Positions 52,946 to 60,377 of a stretch of DNA of 64,000 nt are shown piece after piece. A program made the position numbers and the translations under genes. The stretch's first letter is position 1. Each line of letters begins with the position of its first letter. The notes beneath the pieces were generated by a model, which was not told the DNA's origin, made no database searches, and was given only the letters and a program-made list of their open reading frames with translations. Source of the stretch: Kocuria rosea. GTDB lineage: Bacteria > Actinomycetota > Actinomycetes > Actinomycetales > Micrococcaceae. The DNA is taken from NCBI RefSeq assembly GCF_023715525.1, contig NZ_JAMBOG010000001.1:62001-126000 (forward strand). The letters are read 5' to 3'.

Positions 52946-53704
52946 CGCATCCGGGCCCCGACGGGATCCGCCCCCTGCGAGCACGCCGGGCAGCCGGCAC
53001 GCCCCGCCGCTTCTCCGCGGCGCACCCCTGACCCCCGCCCGTGGTGGGCACCGCCGGCGGCGGAGGGCACCAGCCCGGCACATCGTGCGCCGCTGCCGAC
53101 GACGCCGGGCCGCCGCCGGCCCGGGCGGACCGGTGAATGCGGCGGTCGACGAATCAATTTGCAAAAAAATGTATTTGGAAAGACAAATAGCCGATTTTTC
53201 ATTGGAATCGCCGGGTCGGAGAACCGCACCCCTACAGGGACGCCGGCTCCGCGCCGCAAGGCGCCGTCGGCCGCCGTCCGTCTCGGCGCCGGAGCGGGTC
53301 CCGCCGGAGCGCCCTCGGGAGCCGGGCCCGGGGACGCCGCGCGGACGACGGCCACGAACCCCCAGAGCCCCCTCACCGCCCCGAGAGCACCCTCACCTGC
53401 GGCGTCACGCAGCAAGGAGTGCAGCACGGCGAGGCCCGGAGGGCTCCCGCGCCACCCGCTCTCGCCGCAGCAGGACGCCCTGGGGGGCGCCGGCCCCGGG
53501 CGCTCAGGGCACGAGCAACCTTCCAATACTCGGGCAGCGGAGCCCCGTTTCAACCCTCTTATGTCTTTTCATAGTCATCGGCGGGATTTGCAAAAAAATT
53601 CTTAACTTCTGCGAAATTTGCTTGTGACCACGACGGTGCCGTCCTTAGCCTGGGATCACCTGCTTCACCAATGGGAACCAGGTCACACACACAGGGGGAA
53701 CACC
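52946..53704. other. Gene-free stretch with two AT-rich islands
   Basis: No supported gene was found in these 759 bases. Most is GC-rich, with open frames that look non-coding, but two short AT-rich islands (about 53,150-53,205 and 53,560-53,625) stand out. Both contain the 14-mer ATTTGCAAAAAAAT. The second is about 80-140 bases before the secreted repeat protein gene and may hold its promoter. Confidence 0.5.
53157..53599. repeat. Two copies of ATTTGCAAAAAAAT
   Basis: The identical 14-mer occurs at 53157-53170 and 53586-53599, 429 bases apart, in the same orientation, each inside an AT-rich island. Chance identity of such a sequence is unlikely in a genome of this composition. Possible roles are protein-binding sites or traces of an old insertion. 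Confidence 0.5.
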
Positions 53705-54394
53705 ATGGAAAAGCTGCACAAGACTCTGGCCGGTGCCGCGCTGGCGGGCCTGATCGTGACGGGCGGCGCCTCCGCCCCGGCGTTCGCGGGGGACGACAAG
53801 GGCGACGACAAGGGCGGCTACAGCCACAACGACAAGGGCCGCGACCACGACCGCAAGGACGAGCGCAACAACGGCGAGGTCGACGTCAAGGTCAAGTACA
53901 AGGACCGTCACGGCAAGTGGCAGGAGAAGGAGTACGAGGACGTCAGCCTCAAGAAGGCCGCCTCCATCGCCAAGGAGAAGGCCGGCGGCAAGTGGGACAA
54001 GTACTACCGCGACGCCAAGTACACCGACAAGACCGGCAAGACGGTGCACACGGTGGACAAGTACAAGGTGGACGTCTACTTCAAGCAGGACGAGGACAAG
54101 CGCCACGACCACGGCCACAAGGACGAGCGCAACAACGACCAGGTCGACGTCGTCATCAAGTACAAGAACCACCACGGCAAGTGGGAGAAGAAGGAGTACG
54201 AAGACGTCAGCCTCAAGAAGGCCGCCTCCATCGCCAAGGACAAGGGCGACGGCAAGTGGGACAAGTACTACCGCGACGCCAAGTACACCGACAAGACCGG
54301 CAAGACGGTGCACACGGTGGACGAGTACAAGGTGGACGTCTACTTCAAGCAGGACAACGACGACGACAAGAAGGGCCACGGCCACAAGGGCTGA
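53705..54394 (+). CDS. Secreted Lys/Asp-rich protein of two tandem repeats
   Basis: A 229-residue protein of unknown function. A signal peptide (MEKLHKTLAGAALAGLIVTG, cleavage near APAFA-GDD, about residue 28) is followed by a charged, His/Lys/Asp-rich linker and two repeats of 79 residues with a period of 88. Each repeat starts KDERNN and runs through VDVxxKYKxxHGKW, KEYEDVSLKKAASIA, KWDKYYRDAKYTDKTGKT to YKVDVYFKQD. The unit has a beta-alpha-beta-like pattern that I cannot match to a named family. Both repeats are 237 bases and mostly identical at DNA level. The start has a weak GGGGGAA-like site. It is monocistronic and ends at a strong hairpin. Confidence 0.85.
   Translation: MEKLHKTLAGAALAGLIVTGGASAPAFAGDDKGDDKGGYSHNDKGRDHDRKDERNNGEVDVKVKYKDRHGKWQEKEYEDVSLKKAASIAKEKAGGKWDKYYRDAKYTDKTGKTVHTVDKYKVDVYFKQDEDKRHDHGHKDERNNDQVDVVIKYKNHHGKWEKKEYEDVSLKKAASIAKDKGDGKWDKYYRDAKYTDKTGKTVHTVDEYKVDVYFKQDNDDDKKGHGHKG
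53855..54091 (+). repeat. Secreted protein repeat unit 1
   Basis: The first of two equal-length 237-base units within the secreted protein gene; it encodes the residues from KDERNN to FKQD. It matches unit 2 at most positions, the differences lying mainly in the first third and in the loop before KWDKYY. Confidence 0.85.
54119..54355 (+). repeat. Secreted protein repeat unit 2
   Basis: The second 237-base unit, starting 264 bases after the first. Long stretches are identical to unit 1, for example the codons for KWDKYYRDAKYTDKTGKTVH, which suggests recent duplication or ongoing gene conversion. Confidence 0.85.
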
Positions 54395-54413
54395 GTCCAT
54401 GCCCTGACCCGCT

Positions 54414-54444
54414 GAGGGCGCCCGTCCACCGGACGGGCGCCCTC
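54414..54444. terminator. Hairpin between convergent secreted protein and aldo/keto reductase genes
   Basis: GAGGGCGCCCGTCC and GGACGGGCGCCCTC form a perfect 14-bp stem with a three-base loop, followed on the plus strand by a T-rich GGTCGTTTC. It probably terminates both genes. Confidence 0.65.
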
Positions 54445-54458
54445 GGTCGTTTCCCGGG

Positions 54459-55445
54459 TCAGTACCGAGCCCCGACCGGGGCGACGGCCTCCAGCAGCGC
54501 GAGGTCCTCGGCCGTGAGCTGCAGCTGCGCGGCCGCGGCGTCCTCCCGCAGGTGCCCGGGGTCGGTGGTGCCGGGGATGGGCAGGACGTGCTCGCCCTTC
54601 GCCGTCGTCCAGGCGATGGCGACCGCCGCGAGGGAGGCCCCGTGCCGGTCGGCGACCGCACGGATCGGGCCGAGCACCCGCTCCTCGTTGGCGGCCATGG
54701 CCTCGGGGGCGAACCGGGGGTTGCGGGCCCGGAAGTCGGAGGACGAGAAGGTGCGCCCGGCCAGCGCGCCCGTGAGGTAGCCGCGCCCCACCGGCGAGAA
54801 GGGCACGAACACCGCACCGTGCTCGGCGCACCAGCCGATGACGTCGCCAGAGGGGTCGCCGTCGGCCGTGGGTCCCGAGCCGTCGGGGTTGCGCGTCCAC
54901 AGCGAGTACTCGGACTGGACCGCGGCGACGGGGTGGAGCGCGTGGGCGCGCTCCACCTGCTCGGTGCTCACCTCGGACAGGCCCAGGTGCCGGACCTTCC
55001 CCGCGGACACCAGCTCGGCCATGGCGCCCCACGTGTCCTCCAGGGGGACGTCCGGGTCCACGCGGTGGAGGTAGTAGAGGTCGACGACGTCGGTGCGCAG
55101 CCGCCGCAGGCTGTCGTCGACCGACCGGCGCACGTCCTCCGGGCGGCCGCACCGCTCCGTCCGCGGCGGCTCCAGCGACTGCGCGCGCAGCCCGGTCTTG
55201 GAGCACAGGAACACCTCGTCGCGGCGCTCGCCGAGGGCGGCGCCGACGAGCTCCTCGTTCGCCCCGCCCCCGTAGAGCACCGCCGTGTCCACGAAGTTCA
55301 TCCCGAGGTCCACGGCGAGGCGGAGCACCTCGTGCTTCTGCCGCTCCGTCAGCCCGTACCGGTCGTAGACCCAGCTCAGGCCCATGGCCCCGAAGCCCAC
55401 CGCCCCCACGCGGTCGCCGGAGGGGGTGAACGTCACCTGTCGCAT
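54459..55445 (-). CDS. Aldo/keto reductase
   Basis: A 328-residue AKR-superfamily (beta-alpha)8 NADPH reductase. The catalytic tetrad can be traced: Asp in NFVDTAVLYGG with the active-site Tyr, Lys in VFLCSKTGLRA and His in VDLYYLHRVDPD. The cofactor end shows LPIPGTTDPGHL. Sequence style (GAVGFGAMGLSWVYDRYG) is that of the YajO/IolS-like group. Substrate unknown; such enzymes reduce aldehydes and ketones in the cytoplasm. ATG 55445 follows AGGAGC. It is 50 bp after the SixA-type phosphatase gene on the same strand. Confidence 0.91.
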   Translation of the reverse strand: MRQVTFTPSGDRVGAVGFGAMGLSWVYDRYGLTERQKHEVLRLAVDLGMNFVDTAVLYGGGANEELVGAALGERRDEVFLCSKTGLRAQSLEPPRTERCGRPEDVRRSVDDSLRRLRTDVVDLYYLHRVDPDVPLEDTWGAMAELVSAGKVRHLGLSEVSTEQVERAHALHPVAAVQSEYSLWTRNPDGSGPTADGDPSGDVIGWCAEHGAVFVPFSPVGRGYLTGALAGRTFSSSDFRARNPRFAPEAMAANEERVLGPIRAVADRHGASLAAVAIAWTTAKGEHVLPIPGTTDPGHLREDAAAAQLQLTAEDLALLEAVAPVGARY

Positions 55446-55495
55446 GCTCGCTCCTGTTCGTCCCTGCTGGCGCGCGGCGTGGACGCTCGCGCCGC

Positions 55496-56035
55496 TCAGC
55501 GCCGGCCCGAGGACGGGCGCGGCACCGAGAAGTCCACCAGGCGCGCGTCCGCCCCGTCCAGCGCGGCCCAGGGACCGGGGACCTCGAAGGCGGCGAGGGC
55601 CGCGGTGGGGCAGCCGTCGGCCAGCGCCATGACGGCGTCGTAGTCGGAGTCGGGGGTGGCGAGCCGCAGCGCGGCGTCGCGCAGGCCCGGGAGGTGCCCG
55701 ATGACCAGCAGCGACTCCACGGTCTCCGGCACGTGGTTGACCACGGCCAGGATCCGCGCGTCCCCGGCGGCATAGAGGGAGTCCTCGAGCTTGGCCGTGG
55801 GGGCGAGCTCGCCCAGCACGCTGCACAGCCACGTGCACGTCTGCCGGGCCCGCAGAGCGCTCGAGCACAGGATCATGTCGGGGACGTGGCCCCGCTCCAG
55901 CAGACGGCGCCCCGCCTCGGCGGCCTCGGCGGCCCCGCGCGGGTCCAGCGGACGGTCGTGGTCGGCCACGCCCTGCGGGTGGTCCGCCCGCGCGTGGCGC
56001 ATGAGGACGAGCTTCTTGACGTCGTGGCGGCTCAT
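55496..56035 (-). CDS. SixA-type histidine phosphatase
   Basis: A 179-residue protein of the histidine phosphatase superfamily. The catalytic motif LVLMRHARADHP supplies the nucleophile His and first Arg, and VIGHLPGLRDAA provides the second active-site His. PLDPRGAAEAAEAGRRL and LCSSALRARQTC match SixA, which removes phosphate from histidine phosphotransfer proteins or other small substrates. It is followed by the aldo/keto reductase and preceded by the winged-helix gene on the same strand. Confidence 0.88.
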   Translation of the reverse strand: MSRHDVKKLVLMRHARADHPQGVADHDRPLDPRGAAEAAEAGRRLLERGHVPDMILCSSALRARQTCTWLCSVLGELAPTAKLEDSLYAAGDARILAVVNHVPETVESLLVIGHLPGLRDAALRLATPDSDYDAVMALADGCPTAALAAFEVPGPWAALDGADARLVDFSVPRPSSGRR

Positions 56036-56119
56036 CGGTTCATGATGCCACGCCGCACCCCGGGCACGGGCCGGCCCCGACCCCGCGGTGGGCGGGTCCG
56101 GGGCCGGGTGGAGTACGGG

Positions 56120-56944
56120 TCAGATCGAGTACTCGGGGGCCGCCCAGACGACGACCTCCGGGTGCTCGTAGAAGCGGTAGCCCTGGCCGCGGACGGTGCG
56201 CACGGTGTTGGCGAGGCGGCCGAGCTTGGAGCGCAGCCGGCGGATGTGCACGTCGATGGTGCGCTCGTTGGGCACCTCCTCCGCGTCCCGCCACAGGCTG
56301 TGCAGCAGCTCGTGGCGGCCCACGGTCCGGGTGCCGTTCTCCACCAGGTAGTTCAGCAGCTCGAACTCCTTGAAGGTGAGGTTGAGGATGCTGCCGTCCA
56401 GGAAGACCTCCCGCCGGGAGAGATCGATGAGCACACCGGTGGACTGGTTGGTCTTCGTCTCCGTGGTCGGCGCGGGAGCGGCCGGGACAGCGGGACGGAC
56501 GGTCCCCGAGGTGGGATCGCCCAGGGCGTTGCGGACGACCTCGAGGTCGGTCCCGGCGGTGTTGGCCGGCGCGAGCGCGACGGCGGCGTAGGAGTCGGCC
56601 TCGGGCACGAGCTGCTGGGCGTACGCCCTGATGCTCTGGACCATCTTGACCAGCGAGGTGCCGTTGGCCGCCGCGGTCTCCTCGTTGAGGCCCACGTAGA
56701 TGACGAACCCGCGCGCCTCGTTCTCCTGGACCTGGGGGCGCGGCGCGGTCTCGCGCGGCAGGCGCGTGGGCAGCGGGGCCTCCCCCGGTGCCGTCGGCAG
56801 GGCGCCGACCGCGGTGCGGAGGCTGCGGTAGTCCGCCGGCGCCGCCGGCGAACGGTCGCGGCCCGGCTGGGGGCGGCGAGCACCCCGAAGGTCTCCCGCA
56901 CGATTGCGTTGGGAGATGTGAACGTATCCCGGCGTACCTGACAT
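56120..56944 (-). CDS. Winged-helix (OmpR-type) regulator with an uncharacterised N-terminal domain
   Basis: A 274-residue protein. The C-terminal 100 residues form an OmpR/PhoB-type winged helix: STGVLIDLSRREVFLDG, LNLTFKEFELLNYLVENG, RTVGRHELLHSLWRD, RTIDVHIRRLRSKLG and VRGQGYRFYE. The N-terminal 160 residues have a Pro/Arg-rich part and a small domain (GFVIYVGLNEETAAANGTSL and YAQQLVPEADSYAAVALAPA) that is not a receiver domain, with no phosphorylation Asp visible. It therefore is unlikely to be a two-component regulator. The start at 56944 (MSGTPGYVHISQ) follows GAGGG; longer versions are not conserved. A 500-bp gap upstream separates it from upp. Confidence 0.85.
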   Translation of the reverse strand: MSGTPGYVHISQRNRAGDLRGARRPQPGRDRSPAAPADYRSLRTAVGALPTAPGEAPLPTRLPRETAPRPQVQENEARGFVIYVGLNEETAAANGTSLVKMVQSIRAYAQQLVPEADSYAAVALAPANTAGTDLEVVRNALGDPTSGTVRPAVPAAPAPTTETKTNQSTGVLIDLSRREVFLDGSILNLTFKEFELLNYLVENGTRTVGRHELLHSLWRDAEEVPNERTIDVHIRRLRSKLGRLANTVRTVRGQGYRFYEHPEVVVWAAPEYSI

Positions 56945-57155
56945 CTGGCAGTCCCTCGTCTCTGCGTCGATCGGTGGGCGGACTCCTCGCCCGCCCGGGG
57001 CGCCCGCACCGCGGGACGCCCCTGCCACCACCAGCCCACGGATCCGCCGCTCCGTGGCCCCCGGAGTTCTCCCGGAAGCTGAGAAATCCCTGAATGTGGC
57101 AACGGCAACATCCTCCCCCACCATTCGCAAGGGTGCAAGAAACAATTAGGCCACT

Positions 57156-57172
57156 ATCTCAGGATGTGAGAT
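57156..57172. promoter_or_regulatory. Inverted repeat upstream of the winged-helix gene
   Basis: ATCTCA and TGAGAT flank a five-base spacer (GGATG) about 210 bases before the gene start. It is a possible regulator site. The rest of 56,945-57,380 holds no gene I can support; it is less GC-rich than the surroundings and may carry a long leader. Confidence 0.35.
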
Positions 57173-57302
57173 GAGCGCACCTGCGACAGGACCGAACAGA
57201 CAAAATGAACCTCCTTCACTTCATCGTGCCGGGGGTCGAAGAAGGTTGCGGCCGCGGAATATCAGGGTTCTTACCGCCCACAAGCGTGCTGAGCAGCCCT
57301 AA

Positions 57303-58758
<1,456 letters not shown>

Positions 58759-58768
58759 TCTGCGAGCT

Positions 58769-58858
58769 GGTGACGTGTCCGAGCGGCCGAAGGTGCATCA
58801 CTCGAAATGATGTTTGGTGTAAAAGCCAACGAGGGTTCAAATCCCTCCGTCACCGCCA
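58769..58858 (+). tRNA. tRNA-Ser (anticodon CGA)
   Basis: A 90-base tRNA with a long variable arm, as expected for serine, and an encoded CCA. The acceptor arm pairs GGTGACG with CGTCACC, the anticodon arm is CATCA-CTCGAAA-TGATG with anticodon CGA at 58803-58805, and the T arm contains GGTTCAAATCC. It reads UCG. Confidence 0.93.
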
Positions 58859-58861
58859 GTC

Positions 58862-58899
58862 CGGAAGGCCCCGGCTCCACGTGGAGCCGGGGCCTTCCG
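58862..58899 (+). terminator. tRNA-Ser terminator hairpin
   Basis: A perfect 19-bp palindrome centred on CCAC-GTGG follows the tRNA by three bases. It is the longest perfect stem in the window; it may end both tRNA transcription and incoming read-through. Confidence 0.65.
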
Positions 58900-59028
58900 C
58901 GCGCCCGGGCACTCCTCCCCTCCCCGCCGCAGTGGAGGACCGCACCGCCCGCCACCTCCGGCCAGGCCCGCTAACGTGGTGCCGACCACAGCGCCCGCCG
59001 CCCGGCGGACCCTGCGGGAAGGCGGAGC

Positions 59029-59871
59029 ATGACGGAGACGGCGCGGCCGGCGGAGGCACCGGGACACCTGGGCGCGGACGGGGAGGACTTCCCGGACGCC
59101 TACTTCATGCGGCTGGACGGGACCCGGTTCCGCTCGACGCTGCACTCGCAGGGCGCGTGGAACGACGCGGAGCAGCACATGGCGGCCGCCTCCGGGCTGC
59201 TGGCCCACGCCGTGGACGTGGACCACCCCCGCGAGGACATGCTGCCGGCGCGCTTCTCCTACGACATCCTGGGCTTCATCCCGGGCGGCGAGGTCGAGGT
59301 GCGCACCCGGGTGCTCCGCCCGGGCCGCACCATCGAGCTGCTCGAGGCGACCATGAGCCACGGGGGCCGCTCCTGCATCCGGCTCACCGTCTGGCGGCTG
59401 CTCCGCGGCGAGACCTCGGAGGCCGCGGGGACCCTGCGCCCGGCCATGCCCCCGGTCTCCGACGCCGTTCCCACGCACATGGGCGACCGCTGGGGCGGCG
59501 GCTACATCGGCTCGATCGAGGCCCGCACCGTGCGCGAGCACCGGCCCGGCAGCGCCGCCATGTGGCTGCGGGCACCGCACGCCGTCGTCGACGGCGAGGA
59601 GGCCTCCGTCACCGCGCGGTTCCTCGCGGCGGTGGACGCCGCCAACGGGATCGCGGTGCGGGTGGGCCCCGACGAGCTGGCCTTCCCCAACGTGGACCTC
59701 AGCGTCCACCTGGTGCGGGATCCGGTCTCCCCGTGGGTGGGCCTGGACACCCACGTGACCTTCGGCCCCACGGGGGTGGGGCTCACCGAGTCGGCCCTGC
59801 ACGACGAGGCCGGCTACCTCGGCCAGGCGGCCCAGGCCCTCACAGTGCGGCCCCTGCCCGCCGCCCGCTGA
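59029..59871 (+). CDS. Acyl-CoA thioesterase family protein (double hot-dog)
   Basis: A 280-residue protein with two hot-dog units, as in the TesB-like family. DAYFMRLDGTRFRSTLHSQG opens the first unit, RFSYDILGFIPGGEVEVRTRVL shows the long helix-strand of the fold, and the second unit has WLRAPHAVVDGEEAS, AAVDAANGIAVRV and FPNVDLSVHLVRDP. The family hydrolyses acyl-CoA or acyl-ACP thioesters. No catalytic triad can be named with certainty. ATG 59029 has GGCGGAGC upstream. It is followed by the ferredoxin gene after 95 bp. Confidence 0.83.
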   Translation: MTETARPAEAPGHLGADGEDFPDAYFMRLDGTRFRSTLHSQGAWNDAEQHMAAASGLLAHAVDVDHPREDMLPARFSYDILGFIPGGEVEVRTRVLRPGRTIELLEATMSHGGRSCIRLTVWRLLRGETSEAAGTLRPAMPPVSDAVPTHMGDRWGGGYIGSIEARTVREHRPGSAAMWLRAPHAVVDGEEASVTARFLAAVDAANGIAVRVGPDELAFPNVDLSVHLVRDPVSPWVGLDTHVTFGPTGVGLTESALHDEAGYLGQAAQALTVRPLPAAR

Positions 59872-59966
59872 GCCCTGCGCGGGACGCCCCCGGCGCGACC
59901 GTACAATGGGCGGCGGGATTTCCGACGTCGAGACCAGGGGCGAGCGCGCCCCGAGGAGGCCATCCA

Positions 59967-60293
59967 GTGAGCAGCATCCAGATCACCGTGATCGACCGCG
60001 AGGGCAACCGCACCGAGGGGGTCGAGTGGAAGGACCACGAGAGCCTGATGGAGGCCCTCACCCGCCACAAGTACCCCATCCTCGCGACCTGCGGCGGCAA
60101 CGCCTCCTGCTCCACGTGCCACTCGTACCTCGACGCGGCCTCCTTCGCGAAGACCAACGAGATCAACGACGAGGAGGAGGACCTCCTCGACATGCTCGAC
60201 GACACCCGCCACGACACCTCCCGGCTGAGCTGCCAGGTCGAGTGGTCCGAGGACCTCGACGGCGCCGAGGTCACGATCGCCCCCGAGTGGTGA
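59967..60293 (+). CDS. 2Fe-2S ferredoxin (adrenodoxin-like)
   Basis: A 108-residue ferredoxin of the plant/vertebrate type. CGGNASCSTCHSYLD (C-x5-C-x2-C) and a fourth cysteine in RLSCQVEWSED hold the cluster; the acidic segment NEINDEEEDLLDMLDDTRHD is typical of adrenodoxin/putidaredoxin-like electron carriers. It may serve a P450 or dioxygenase, or the adjacent flavoprotein. The GTG follows GAGGAGG. It lies 95 bp after the thioesterase and 84 bp before the FAD/Fe-S dehydrogenase on the same strand. Confidence 0.9.
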   Translation: MSSIQITVIDREGNRTEGVEWKDHESLMEALTRHKYPILATCGGNASCSTCHSYLDAASFAKTNEINDEEEDLLDMLDDTRHDTSRLSCQVEWSEDLDGAEVTIAPEW

Positions 60294-60377
60294 GCCGCCG
60301 TCCCTGCGGGGACGGCCACCAGCACTGATCAGCAGCACCGGACGGACCGGCGAACCCGCCGCGCAGGAAGTGGACCC

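Noticed and set aside
52872-53627. Plus-strand frame of 251 codons starting inside the tRNA-Arg
   Set aside because: It begins in the tRNA, has Arg/Pro-rich sequence with no conserved feature, and third-position composition is not that of neighbouring genes.
53645-54817. Minus-strand frame with many Val/Leu runs that looks like a membrane protein, opposite the secreted repeat protein
   Set aside because: Its hydrophobic look comes from reading the Lys/Asp/Tyr-rich gene backwards; its other parts overlap the aldo/keto reductase in the wrong frame.
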